A DNA stretch of 64,000 nucleotides from Bemisia tabaci (GCF_918797505.1 NC_092798.1:49312985-49376984); one strand, 5' to 3'; numbered from the stretch's first letter, positions 45,779-55,947 are shown. Notes: generated from the sequence alone by a model not told the origin. Made by a program: numbers and translations.

Positions 45779-46277
45779 ATATTGCTCTGACTACTCCGAA
45801 TTTGATCAACAATTGAACTGATTGAATCTGTTCCAATGCAACCCGAGCGGATAAATCGATGTATATCGCTTTTCGTGAGGTAGGACCATTAGGAGGCGTC
45901 TTTGGGGCGCTATCGCGGATCGGTCGGCGAAGGCGCAAAAATGACAAGGCGTTGCAGGGTGGAGGGTGCAGGGAGCCGCGAAAAAGGTCAATTGCGGTGC
46001 GGGACTTGGCATGTTATGCTGCTCGAAGATTAATGGCGTTTAGTTGAGGAAATTAGGATCGAGTGACTGAGCATAGAATCTTTGCGAGTTCCCGCCACCG
46101 CCGCCGCCCACCGAATTACGCTCACTTCACTCCTGGCCCTGCCCGGCGACTACGCGCTATAGTTTCCCGATCGCAAGCCCAAATCCCACGAAAATCCTCC
46201 ATCAAACTTCACGCCGACGGAACACCGGGTTTGCCAATGACAGTTCCCACCGCTGCCACGTGAGAGGGTTGTTCAAG
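45779..46277. other. No gene seen; GC-rich after 45880
   Basis: Single-copy; frames at 45806-46263 have no recognisable domain. Confidence 0.35.
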
Positions 46278-46461
46278 AATTGAGGAGTTCTTTGGCATAA
46301 CCACGTATACGCGTATACGCCGTTTCTTCGGAGATCGGTTCTACTAAATCCTCTGACTCTGAGCTGTTGGTACAAATAGTTTGTATATGTTTCTGATGAA
46401 AAATTATTAAGGTTAAGCCGGTCCAAACACAAGCGCCTCCTCATCCGAGACGTTCTCCGGG

Positions 46462-46491
46462 AAAACCACGTATACGCGTAAACGTGGTTTT
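46462..46491. repeat. Subterminal hairpin of the DNA transposon
   Basis: AAAACCACGT and ACGTGGTTTT form a perfect 10-bp stem around a 10-base loop. The stem word is the same as the inner part of the 32-bp end, and ATACGCGTA occurs in both, as expected of transposase-binding subterminal sites. Confidence 0.7.
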
Positions 46492-47456
46492 GCATAAGGA
46501 AAAAGTTAAATCGTACAATCAACTCAAAAGTGACCTCATAGGGGGGTATGAAAGTGATCCCAATACTGTTATTCTGGAGTTTTACTATGCGCAAAATTTG
46601 CCAGTGCCGAAATTAAATTGCACCAAACAATTTTATAATCGTTTATTGTGGTTTCACATATTTAATGCGCACGTGCACAATCGTCCACACTCTTTCATGT
46701 ACGGTTGTATGGAATCGGAGGCCAAAAAAACACCAATTCTGTCATTTCTTTAGTGTATCGTTCTCTGATCGAACTCATGGACCGTGAGCCATTTAAACGC
46801 GCAATTTTATTCAGTGACGCATGTGGTGGCCAAAATAAGAGCTTCTTGCTTATGTGCTCTTGTGCTTGGTTTTCGAAAGTGTATGCCGTCAAAATACTGG
46901 ATGTTTACCCTGTTCGCGGGCACAGTTCCTCGGTTTGCGATCGTAATTTGGGGTTTCACGGTAAAAAGTTGAAAAGAATACCCATTATTCAGACTGTTTC
47001 GGAGTATCTGAAAATCATTGCGGAAAGTCGAGAAAAGCCTTTCCCCTATTGGAGCACGTGGGACCCATCGCTTTTTGAAGAATGGGAAACTGTATTGCGT
47101 CCTTTTTTAAGAGAAAACCGACGAAGAAGCATAGTTGCTTTACTCTTCAAAAATATTGCATGCTGAAATACAAGCTAGACGGAACTATTTCAGCCTCTAA
47201 GACGTACACTCCCGATTTTGAGGACTTCCAGTACTGGAAGAATGCCGATATTACCCGTCAAGAGTTGGACATAAAACCCCCACAGGCGACTCTTCCACCT
47301 TTGAAACCGGCCAAAATAGCAGATGTCAGAGCTCTCTATGAGTTTTTGAATGAAGAAGCGAGGACCTGGGTAAACATCCTTTTCAAAAACAGCGTTCCAG
47401 GTGACGATGGGCAAGGGCCCTCTGATCCCTCCGATGACGATATCAGCGAATATTAA
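46484..47456 (+). pseudogene. DUF7869-type transposon protein, two frameshifts, N-terminus missing
   Basis: Three overlapping open frames (46484-46753, 46705-47166, 47082-47456) read as consecutive pieces of one protein. The first ends and the second begins around an A-run at about 46725-46731; the second passes to the third near 47115-47121. Each step fits a single-base loss. The middle piece carries LFSDACGGQNKS, an Asp-x-Cys-x-Gly-Gln-Asn motif typical of the DUF7869 domain found in insect transposon proteins; it may be an RNase H-like catalytic site. The first piece has YNRLLWFHIFNAHVHN and the last ends in an acidic SDPSDDDISEY tail. Roughly 320 residues remain. It sits just inside the left inverted end, which supports a role in moving this element. 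Family name is from memory of similar proteins, not a search. Confidence 0.65.
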
Positions 47457-47473
47457 AACTTTTTGTTTACTAT

Positions 47474-49939
47474 TTGAACCTAATACAAGGTACATTACTC
47501 ATACTAACATTTACTTTTTCTTTCATCTATCCTCTAACTCCTGAAACATTAAAATCAATTAGACAAATACCCATTCAAAGTCTATCTCTGTTAAAACCAC
47601 GTATAATTATTTATTTAGCAGATTCATTTACTCAAAAGCGTCTATTAATTTGGGATCATGTGCTTCTGCGAGGATTGAAATCCATCATCGATTATGTGAT
47701 TGTTAAGCACTCTACTAAGCTGAAATTGCAGCAAGTTAGAGTGTGCAGGGGACTGTCTTGCGGCAGTGACCATCATTTCCTCCGAGCAGATATAGCGTTT
47801 CCCGTTAAAGGAACTAAGGATGTAGAGCCAGTGCCTGAACAACAGCAGGGACAGGGGATGCAAGAGCGTGAGGTAAGATACAACATCGAAAGTTTGGAGC
47901 ACCCTAGTGTCAAGGCTCTGTATCGGAAACGCTTGGATGAGAAGTTGGGGGATGGGCTTTCGGGTACCACTGAAGAACAATATCATTTCATTAAAGAATG
48001 TATCCACTCTGCAGCTAAAGAAGCCCTAGGTATTTGCAAAACCAGTAATAAAAACCAGCATCCTTACTGGTGGGATGAAGAAATTGAAGACGAGATAAAT
48101 CTCAAGAGGCAAAAACATCTTATATTTCTGTCGTCTAAGAAGGCTGAAGATAAAGTTGCTTACAGGAAAGCTCAGTCTAGAGTTAGGAGCCTCATAACAC
48201 GGAAGAAGAATGAAGCTTGGGAAAGCAACTGTTCTAGAATTAACACCTACCTAGGGGGGAGAAAAAGTGCTGAGAGCTGGAAGTTAATTAAAGGTTTACG
48301 TAGAGACATGAAGCGCGACATCGTTTCTCCGATATCACTTATAAAACTGGAGGATCATTTTAAAGATCTTTTGACGGAAAGGCGCCCAGAGTTTCAAGAC
48401 AGCAGCACGGACAACGGAAGAATGAACAACTTGGAGATTCACATTTGTGACATAATTAAAGCGGTTAAAGAGCTAATTAATGACAAGGCACCGGGTCCTG
48501 GTGGAATTCCTGTCGAGTTGGTCAAGTACGGGACTGCCAAGCTCTTTGAGTGCCTCAGAAAACTGATGCAACAATGCATCAGGGGTGACGAGGTACCAAG
48601 GGAGTGGAAGGAGTCCTGGATCAAGGCCATCTACAAAAAGAAGGGAAGGAAGGACGACTGCAACAACTACCGGGGGCTCTCAGTGACCGGGACAATAAGC
48701 AAAGTGTACGGGAAGATACTGAAAGCGAAGATCGAGGACGAATGGCAGGATCACGAAGCAGAGGAGCAGGCTGGTTTTAGAGCTGGCAGGTCTACGATAG
48801 ATCACCTCTTTGTTATTGTCCAGGTCATTGAGAAGAAAATGGCCGTAGCTCAGGAGCTGCATTTAATTTTCGTGGATCTCCAGAAAGCGTATGACAGTGT
48901 GCCGTTGGTGAAACTTTGGGAGGCCTTGGAAAAATCTAATTTTAACGGGGGGTTGATTGATGCTGTCAAGCGATTTTATAAAGGGAGTTTTACCAAAATT
49001 AAGTATCATGGGGGGTTTTCAGCGGGATTTTATGTGACTAAGGGTTTAAAACAGGGATGTTGTTTGTCGCCAACATTATTTAAAATTTACCTCGAGTGTG
49101 TGCTAAAGGAATGGAAACGGAAGTGCTCTGGTATGGGTGTCCCCTTGGGTGATCTTGAAACTCTATTCACTCTGTGCTTTGCTGATGACCAGGTTGTGGT
49201 TGCTCAAGATCAAGATGACGCGGAGTACATGATGCGCAAGTTAGTAGAAGAATATCGGAAGTGGGGTTTGGAAGTCAGCATATCCAAATCTGAGAAGATG
49301 ACTTTTGGCGGTGATCAGCAAAGCATTGAGTTGGAGGATGGGCAGCAGATCAAAGGCTGCGAGCACTTTAAGTACTTGGGAGTGCGGTTGACCCAGGATG
49401 GAAGGACGGATCAAGCTATCAGGGAAAGGAACACCTTAGCAAGGAAGGCTATAGCGATGTTAAATGGAATCCTCTGGGATCAGCGGATTTCCAAAGATAA
49501 CAAGAGGAGGATATACAACGCTGTAGTCAAAAGTATATTAACATATGGATGTGAAGTTTGGCAGCTGAAGAAACGGACACAGGATATGCTAAGAGCAACG
49601 GAGATGGATTTTTGGAGACGGTCGGCAGGAATTTCTAGGAGAGATCGGGTCCGTAATGATAGAGTGCGTCAGATAATGGAAGTCGAAAATGACATCGTGT
49701 TCGACGTCATGACCAGACAGCTTGTCTGGTATGGTCATGTCAATAGGATGACTGAAGAGAGGCTGCCAAAAAAGATGCTTGATTGGGTTCCTCCTGGGAG
49801 GAGACGTAGGGGACGCCCAGTGAGAGGTTGGCGACAGGGGGTGTTGAGTGAGATGAGGGAGTGTCAACTCCCTGATGACCTGTGGGAAGACCGAGCTTTG
49901 TGGCGATTGGGCGTCGCAGAGCGCCGAAGAGCGCTGTAA
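47474..49939 (+). CDS. RTE-type LINE polymerase, 5'-truncated endonuclease plus full reverse transcriptase
   Basis: An 821-codon open frame beginning at a TTG. The first 60 or so residues are AT-rich flank translation; LINE homology starts at about 47650-47680. Residues about 68-108 are the C-terminal end of the AP-like endonuclease, with IIDYVI (D73) and the catalytic GSDHH (D99, H100). A linker follows. The reverse transcriptase runs from about 330 to 620: KAPGPGGIPVEL, NNYRGLSV, the QAGFRAGRSTIDH box, motif A FVDLQKAYD (D468) and motif C FADDQ (D571, D572). The C-terminal 200 residues, with YGHVNRM and GRRRRGRPVRGW, are typical of RTE and related clades. All three polymerase aspartates are present, so the RT could be active, but without most of the endonuclease and a start this copy is dead. 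The frame is unbroken, so insertion was fairly recent. Confidence 0.9.
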   Translation: MNLIQGTLLILTFTFSFIYPLTPETLKSIRQIPIQSLSLLKPRIIIYLADSFTQKRLLIWDHVLLRGLKSIIDYVIVKHSTKLKLQQVRVCRGLSCGSDHHFLRADIAFPVKGTKDVEPVPEQQQGQGMQEREVRYNIESLEHPSVKALYRKRLDEKLGDGLSGTTEEQYHFIKECIHSAAKEALGICKTSNKNQHPYWWDEEIEDEINLKRQKHLIFLSSKKAEDKVAYRKAQSRVRSLITRKKNEAWESNCSRINTYLGGRKSAESWKLIKGLRRDMKRDIVSPISLIKLEDHFKDLLTERRPEFQDSSTDNGRMNNLEIHICDIIKAVKELINDKAPGPGGIPVELVKYGTAKLFECLRKLMQQCIRGDEVPREWKESWIKAIYKKKGRKDDCNNYRGLSVTGTISKVYGKILKAKIEDEWQDHEAEEQAGFRAGRSTIDHLFVIVQVIEKKMAVAQELHLIFVDLQKAYDSVPLVKLWEALEKSNFNGGLIDAVKRFYKGSFTKIKYHGGFSAGFYVTKGLKQGCCLSPTLFKIYLECVLKEWKRKCSGMGVPLGDLETLFTLCFADDQVVVAQDQDDAEYMMRKLVEEYRKWGLEVSISKSEKMTFGGDQQSIELEDGQQIKGCEHFKYLGVRLTQDGRTDQAIRERNTLARKAIAMLNGILWDQRISKDNKRRIYNAVVKSILTYGCEVWQLKKRTQDMLRATEMDFWRRSAGISRRDRVRNDRVRQIMEVENDIVFDVMTRQLVWYGHVNRMTEERLPKKMLDWVPPGRRRRGRPVRGWRQGVLSEMRECQLPDDLWEDRALWRLGVAERRRAL

Positions 49940-50101
49940 AAGCGACTCATATGTATGTGTAAAACAGTCTTCAGTTTTTTTTTAAATCTGTTGAGTAGTT
50001 TCGAAAATATACACTGTCAAACTTTCAATAGCGTATTTCTCACAACTATATTTTTCGTTATACGTGGTTATGTCAAAGAACTCCTCAATTACGGAAGCTA
50101 T
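49940..50101 (+). other. LINE 3' tail and right end of the DNA transposon
   Basis: AAAGCGACTC-TATGTATGT after the stop is shared with the inverted LINE fragment near 50371, so the LINE probably ends near 49970. From there to 50090 is host transposon sequence leading into the inverted end. No poly(A) or simple-repeat tail is obvious. Confidence 0.5.
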
Positions 50102-50321
50102 CACGGAGAAAAAATAATGGTGGAGTTTACGATACTGATTGTTGATTTTGGCCCCCGGAATGACGTATAGTTACATTGTACTAAAGTATGGTTTCATTCT
50201 AGTAAAGTATAGTTAGTTCAGGTCAAGTTATATAGTTTTATAATAAAGTTGTAAAATGAATTAGCAGTGTGACAAAATCAACTAGTGGTATAGTAAATTC
50301 CACCATGCTTTTTTCTCCGTG
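50102..50321. mobile_element. CACGG-ended MITE
   Basis: Ends CACGGAGAAAAAATAATGGT and the complement of CACGGAGAAAAAAGCATGGT, followed inward by GGAGTTTAC/GGAATTTAC. 220 bp. It starts 11 bp after the transposon's right end. Flanks are AT and TA, so no TSD is certain. Confidence 0.75.
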
Positions 50322-50371
50322 TACTTTAAAAAGAGATGGCCTAAGCTTTATAGGAAAACACGAACTCAGAA

Positions 50372-50520
50372 TACGTACAGGAGAGTCGCTTCCTCAGCGC
50401 TCTCTGGCACTCTGCGACGCCTATCCGCCACAATACTCGGTCCCCACACAATCCGTCGGAGAGTTCGCATTCCTCATTCATTTTAAAACCCCCTTTCGCC
50501 ACCCTTTCAGTGATTTGTTC
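50372..50520 (-). pseudogene. 3' end of a second RTE LINE, opposite strand
   Basis: The minus strand encodes ECELSDGLCGDRVLWRIGVA, aligning with the C-terminus of the 47474-49939 protein (ECQLPDDLWEDRALWRLGVA), and then the same short 3' tail (GCGACTC). The orientation is inverted relative to the large copy and the two are tail to tail, about 400 bp apart. Strongly 5'-truncated or broken; see 50746-50795. Confidence 0.85.
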
Positions 50521-50745
50521 ATCTCCATTCTCTAATTCACAGTTTACGTAAGCAAATAAAAACTTAGCACTGTTCAAACTGTTGGTTCTATCATTCATTT
50601 TCGGCCGAGCAACTATTCAAACGCCGGAGTACTCAAGATTGCCTACTCAATCATTTGAAGGCGTTTTATACGGTGGAGTCTGTCCTACGACTACCGTACA
50701 ACAACAGCCTACTGACTACTACTGACTGACAGCCCTACAGTCTAC

Positions 50746-50795
50746 TATGCGTCCCCTTGTCTCCTCCCAGGAGGAACCCAATCAAGCATCTTTAA
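50746..50795 (-). pseudogene. Detached upstream piece of the second RTE LINE
   Basis: The reverse complement reads AAAGATGCTTGATTGGGTTC, CTCCTGGGAGGAGAC and GGGGACGC, nearly identical to 49775-49818 of the large copy (residues KMLDWVPPGRRR). The next downstream LINE sequence is not found until 50520, so about 225 bp separates pieces that should be adjacent. The spacer includes the repeat shared with 19650-19760. Confidence 0.8.
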
Positions 50796-51407
50796 CACTA
50801 AGGATGATTCAATAAAATTAAATTTTTTGCGTCGGTAGTATTAGTTTCATTTGTTCAAAACTTCATTTTCGGACTGTCTGTGTAGTGTTGACTGTTCAAT
50901 TCGGACTTCAGAAAAACGTAAAACTCTGCCAAAAGCACAGGTTAGGTTTCCCGTTTTGTCCTTTTTTAAGTAAAATGTGAGTGAAACTTGGTATCAAAAC
51001 TGTGTTAATAGTTTAAAAATCACTTATCTGTCCACAAAATAAACTGCAAAATATCGAACATAGAAAACTAAAATTTTACTTGATTTTTTGGTTAAAAATG
51101 ACTTAAATAAACTGATGGAAAACTTTTTAAAGCGCATCTTAGCATTTTTATTAAAAAATAAGAAAAATAGTTAGGTTTTCTCATTGTTTTCATAAGAGTT
51201 ACGCATAGCGGTGGGTCGATAGTTGGATAGTCATCGCACGAACTTGATCGATTAATAGCATTCCAAGTTAAGGGGATCAATGTCTTTTGATATCGATTCA
51301 ACAATCTACGCGCTGGAAAAGTCAAAACGCCTTCTTTCTTTTGCTATGCAACCCGGAGAACCACTGAGCACGTATAGTTGCATCAAGGCGCTTGCTTCAA
51401 CGTCCTG
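50796..51407. other. No gene; AT-rich
   Basis: 51215-51280 (GGTCGATAGTTGG then GAACTTGATCGATTAAT) is a loose direct copy of the left arm of the following palindrome. Confidence 0.4.
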
Positions 51408-51622
51408 CCTGCGGGTCGATTGTTGAATCGCTTTCGAAGGAACTTGATCGATAAATGGACGTATTTCTGTCAAACGAAACTATGTGCATTAAGAAATGAG
51501 CCCTGAGACCCGTAAGAATATATGCATGACAGGGCTCACGTCATAATGCACACAGTTCCGTTTGACAGAAATAGGTCCATTTATCGATCAAGTTCCTTCG
51601 ATAGCGATATCGACCGCAGGAC
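51408..51622. mobile_element. Family E hairpin inside a larger palindrome
   Basis: The core 51454-51582 is a family E hairpin (AATGGACGTATTTCTGTCAA and mirror), but its loop is in the opposite orientation to the other copies. Beyond the hairpin the flanks stay palindromic: CGAAGGAACTTGATCGATAA with its complement at about 51583-51604, then CCTGCGG-TCGAT on both sides. A single hairpin insertion would not make its flanks palindromic, so a larger inverted duplication is implied. Confidence 0.8.
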
Positions 51623-52138
51623 GATCGAGTCCCGAAGCCGGGTTAAATTATCGCTCCTCTGACGTAAACACGTGTCTTGATTTCCACGTGAGGCTTGTTC
51701 TCTATAAAACTCTATACTTTCCAGGGCTCATAAGGAAATTGAGACACGGACTTACGCTAGAGGAGCGGCGAAAAGACTGAGATAAGAAAACATTAGTCAA
51801 AATCAACTCTGATCAGATACCGGCTTATTCTGACACTTCAACAATTGAAGCGGAATTCTCATAGCGTATATCGCTCGGATATTATTATGCGTAGCTCGGG
51901 GGAAATATCTCGGAGGGCTCCGATTCCAGTGCATTTATTAAACTGACGAAACGATTACGGACATTAACGAAATCCGCGGGCATTCGAGAACGTCGGAGCG
52001 AATTTGTGAACTCGGGCGAGCGCCGCACAATGGAACGAGCCAATTGGAAAGGTCGCGGACTCGAAGTTTTTGGCTGAAATCTCAAATTTTGATGTTTATT
52101 TTGTAACCCGTTCGGTTTCGAGGGGTATCTCTACTATG
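51623..52138. other. No gene; partial family Q left half at 52025-52110
   Basis: CGCACAATGGAACGAGCCAA then AAAGGTCG and TTTTGATGTTTATTTTGTAA matches the left half of family Q. The right half is absent. Confidence 0.5.
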
Positions 52139-52416
52139 CTGGTTACACGATCAAATTTCCATCAATTTCCGATCAAATGGTGACCGGTGCGCACCATCTA
52201 CCATTAAATTTCTGCGGCATGCAAAAATTTGATGGTAGATGATGGAGCTGTGGGGCTCACCCTACATCTGATTTCTACACAACCGTGCTTATTTCATGCT
52301 TATTTCAATCAACACGCTGTTTTAATTAATTTTACTCGTCAATCTAGATAACTCGCGACCGCCATCTTGATCATCATTTTGATCGGAATTTGACGGAAAT
52401 TTGAGCGTGTAACCAG
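52139..52416. mobile_element. MITE with CTGGTTACACG ends
   Basis: CTGGTTACACGATCAAATTT at the left and its near-complement at the right (AAATTTGAGCGTGTAACCAG), continuing through TCCGATCAAA/TTTGATCGGA. An inner hairpin has ATGGTAGATGATGG/CCATCTACCAT. No certain TSD. Confidence 0.8.
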
Positions 52417-52549
52417 GCCGCAAAAGAACCTTTTACGGAAGAACTGATAGGTTAACTCCGTAGAAGTTTCAGCCTAAATGCTTTAGACGAGTGACCTGAA
52501 CTTCGGCAGCTAGACCTCCGTTTTCGGATGAGAACCTCAGTGATCCGTA

Positions 52550-52802
52550 CTGTCGTGCTAAGGAAAAACGCCGTATGAACCTTCATGCGTTGCCAAATTT
52601 TCTTTGATAAAACACGTATTTCCGGCTAAATTTACGAATATTGCTGTTCTAATTTTTCAGATTATTTTGCTCGCAATTTCAACTAAAGTCCCTGAAAATT
52701 TCAAGGAGAAATATTCATAAATTTCCTCGATAATAAACATTTCATCGAATGAAATTTGGCAACTACCGAATGTTCATACGGCGTTTTTCCTTAGAATGAC
52801 AG
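52550..52802. mobile_element. MITE, family D, TSD CGTA/CATA
   Basis: Ends CTGTCGTGCTAAGGAAAAAC and the complement of CTGTCATTCTAAGGAAAAAC; 3 of 4 flanking bases agree. Confidence 0.8.
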
Positions 52803-53232
52803 CATATGACCTGAGCCTAGTCGGTCTCCATGCACCAAACTTTTTTTTCTCCGTAAAGCATCATATTTCAAGCCAACACAATTCAACTTGGCAACAGTTT
52901 TTCTGGTGCATACGGGAAGGGAGAGCGAGGGGGGATCTCATAACGGCCCCTTCAGGCTGTCTACGCGCAGGCATAATCAAAATAAAATAAAAAATAAAAG
53001 ATGGAAATGAGAGCGAAGAAAAGTCAAGGGAATGCGGGGGATGTAATTTCTCCTGTTTATTTATTTTCAATGCCTCATGCGATTATAGAGAATATATTTT
53101 TTTTCCGTCATGAGATTATTAATTGCATTGCTTCCATTCTTACCAATGGAAAGAGCATGTTGTTTTTCGTTCGAATTTCCCTGTTCCTTTGCTTCCACTT
53201 TGCCTTGAGAAGCTAGGCGTAGTTGTTACGAT

Positions 53233-53397
53233 CAGTAGCGTGACGTAAATTGCGATGCATCGATTGTTATGCCATCTAAACATATGGTAAAGAATCGATT
53301 ATTAAGGTGTTCGCTGCGAACACCCCGTTTATCGATCCTTCTCCATAGGTTTAAATGGCATAACAATCGATATATCGCAATTCACGCAACGCCACTG
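53233..53397. mobile_element. hAT MITE, family B, TSD GTTACGAT
   Basis: 165 bp, CAGTAGCGTG to CGCCACTG, flanked by perfect GTTACGAT (53225-53232, 53398-53405). The whole element is one hairpin: GCGATGCATCGATTGTTATG, TAAAGAATCGATTATTAAGG and the tip GTGTTCGCTGCGAACACC. Confidence 0.95.
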
Positions 53398-53677
53398 GTT
53401 ACGATTGAAATTCTTCAATTGATATCATTTACCGCCCGGGAGTTTGCCTCAATTTTCTTTATCTGATCTCATTACATAGCCTCAATTGCTATATTTTTTA
53501 TTTATTTATTTTTTCATGCTATTTTTGTTTCCATTCTTAATGTTGCCGAGTTTTTATCAGAGTAATAGTTTATATTGGCACTTGAGTGTATGAATAATAG
53601 AAAATTAAATTAGTATGACAAAAATTACTCATGTTAAGTGCATTTCAAAAGGAACATTTTCGTCATTATAGTTCAGA
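53398..53677. other. AT-rich, no feature
   Basis: Short AT-rich spacer after the hAT MITE TSD; nothing recognised. Confidence 0.4.
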
Positions 53678-53905
53678 CACTGGAAAAAAAACACATTGGA
53701 TCTAGAGTCCAGACTCTTGAAAACATTGACAAGAAAAAATACTCTTGATTCAATCGGATTTTTGCTTGAATCAAAACGAAATCCGCTTAAATTAAGAGGC
53801 TTGGTTCTTGATTTAAGCTAGATTCTGATTGAATCAAGAGTACTTTTTCTTGTCGATGTTTTTAAGAGTCTGAACTCTAGACCCAATGTGTTTTTTTTTC
53901 CAGTG
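53678..53905. mobile_element. CACTGG-ended MITE, TSD GA
   Basis: 228 bp, CACTGGAAAAAAAACACATT and mirror, flanked by GA both sides. The arms pair almost fully. The best reference copy for this family along with 55718-55947. Confidence 0.9.
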
Positions 53906-54328
53906 GATGGTAAAAATCGCCTTCAATTAGCTATGATACCAGAAATACCTAAACGTTAAAATAATTGCGTTTCTCAGTTTGGACAAAATGACGGAGAGAG
54001 AGAGGCCTTATGCAATCGCGGATGGTGGCATTGCAACAGCGCTTCTGAGACGAGAACAGATTTTGAGACATTTTTTTATATTCCTCGGCTCAGCGTGGTT
54101 TTTAATGATCCGGCTCGAGAACCGAATAAAAGTTAATGATAAAACTGATCCAGGTAAGACCCGGAGACTCGCAGTTCTTAATATTTCACCCGAGCTTGAA
54201 ATATCCTTTCGAGGACGACGGGGTCTCTTCAATCCTGTGGACAAATAATTACGCGAGGAGGGAAACAGATTTCCAAACTCAGGTATTTTAATTTCTACGA
54301 GCGAACGCTTCGCAATGCGAGTTCTCTT

Positions 54329-54582
54329 CCGCCGGGCTGAGGAAAAACGCCGTATGAGCCTTCAGACGCTGCCATATTTCCTTCGATAAAAAGCGAGTTT
54401 ACTGGACAAATTCCACTATTTTTCTCTCAATTTTTCAGACAATATTTTTGATAATTTTTTATCTAAAATATTTGAAAGTTTCACGGAAAACTTTGCATAA
54501 CCTTTCTCAAAAATGCATTTTTCCCCCAGAGAAATTTGGCAACTCTCGAAGGCTCATACGGCATTCTTTCTTAGCATGGCAG
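54329..54582. mobile_element. MITE, family D, TSD TCTT
   Basis: Ends CCGCCGGGCTGAGGAAAAAC and the complement of CTGCCATGCTAAGAAAGAAT, flanked by perfect TCTT (54325-54328, 54583-54586). The left end has drifted from CTGCCGTG. Confidence 0.85.
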
Positions 54583-55717
54583 TCTTGTACGCAGCTAAAG
54601 CTGTCTCTTAGAATTCGCTCTCTCTCGTCTAATTAAGGAGTTGGATTTTATGAGTAGTTGTATTCATTTCATTAATTAATGGTAATCATTCTATTTATTG
54701 AAAATTAGACGCGTAATGTCGCGTTGCAGGAAGCACCGGTCTCAAAGGAGCATCTTGGTAGAGCAAAAACAAGAGGCTAGGACGATAATGACCTTCTGAA
54801 CAATTATGAATCACAGCACCACAATATATGTTCTCCCTCCCACCAAAAATTCCACGCGGAAAAAAATCTTCTAATGAGAAGTCTGAAAATCAACCTTAAA
54901 CAAATGATTTTCGGTGAGGTGTCGTTTTTCTTGATGAGATATAAAGAAAAACCAGACGGAAAAATATTATGATTGACAACTAGCTTTGGTCAGATGGAAA
55001 AAATACAGATGCCATCATTCGTATAACTTACTGTCACATTTCATTGTGCCCTAAATAAAAATGTCTTTCAATATCTTGCTCCGAGGCCAATTTCCAAACT
55101 ATTCTTCGTGTGAATATTTTTCTACCAAAGATTTTGAAGAAAAAGCACGCGGCTTTTTTTCTAGATTAAATCTTGTCTAGTATCGTAGATAAGTGAGTCT
55201 TTTTTTAATGTGGTGCAATTGCGTGTACAGAAGCCCATAATAGCACACTCCGAATTTGTAACATGCATGTGCACATAAAATACTCTCAAAATATCCGCAT
55301 GATGTGTATTTTTGCGAGAGCTTCCAATCTCGAATCTCTGTTCCAATTTCCGGAGAATAAACTTCGTAAAAGAGTTAATTTTGAAGTTTTTAATGAGTTA
55401 TTTGAATGTGCCCTCTCAGTTTGAGGAAGGAAATAGCTGCCGAGGGAGTTTTCGGTAAATTTTGCGAGCATCGTCAATATACTAACATGTAAAGTATCAG
55501 ATTACCTATCGCGAATGTCACTCCAAGCGAAGGGGGCGGGGGTGAACTTTCGACAGTAACTAAGGGAGGTTTTCCAAAATCTCAAAAATCACGAGTGAAA
55601 AAAGATTAGCTTCATCATGTGTTCCAGAGTCAGCTCTCAAGTGAAATTCAAGGCGCAATGCGCACGTTCAAGAACGCAAGGGCCAGGTGCTCCAACGAGA
55701 ATCAATTATTTAACATA
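54583..55717. other. No gene or repeat recognised
   Basis: AT-rich single-copy sequence; minus frames at 55161-55477 have no domain. Confidence 0.35.
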
Positions 55718-55947
55718 CACTGGAAAAAAAACCCCATTGGATCTAGAGTCCAGACTCTTAAAAACATCGACAAGAAAAAGTACTCTTGATTCAATCAGAA
55801 TCTAGCTTAAATCAAGAACCAAGCCTCTTAATTTAAGCGGATTTCGTTTTGATTCAAGCAAATCTCCGATTGAATCAAGAGTATTTTTTCTTGTCAATGT
55901 TTTCAAGAGTCTGGACTCTAGATCCAATGTGTTTTTTTTTCCCAGTG
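55718..55947. mobile_element. CACTGG-ended MITE, TSD TA
   Basis: Same family as 53678-53905 but in the opposite orientation, as shown by the position of CAAGAACCAAGCCTCTTAAT. Flanked by TA both sides. Confidence 0.9.

Larger units (their letters stand above)
46278..50090. mobile_element. 3.8-kb DNA transposon with 32-bp inverted ends, LINE inside
   Basis: 46278-46309 and 50059-50090 are 32-bp inverted repeats with a single mismatch, starting AATTGAGGAGTTCTTTG. Inside, in order: a subterminal hairpin, a broken DUF7869-type gene (46484-47456), and an RTE LINE fragment (about 47650-49970). The last is best read as an insertion that split the DNA transposon, with the sequence from about 49970 to 50090 being its right end. 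A third copy of the inner end word AAAACCACGTATA lies at 47593-47605. No clear TSD. Confidence 0.75.

Noticed and set aside
46278..50090. Reading the RTE as cargo acquired by the DNA transposon
   Set aside because: A simple later insertion of a 5'-truncated LINE explains the layout; cargo would need other copies with the same content.
54148..54158. CCAGGTAAGA, a good splice-donor match after an open frame
   Set aside because: The frame has no recognisable protein and no acceptor or second exon can be linked to it.
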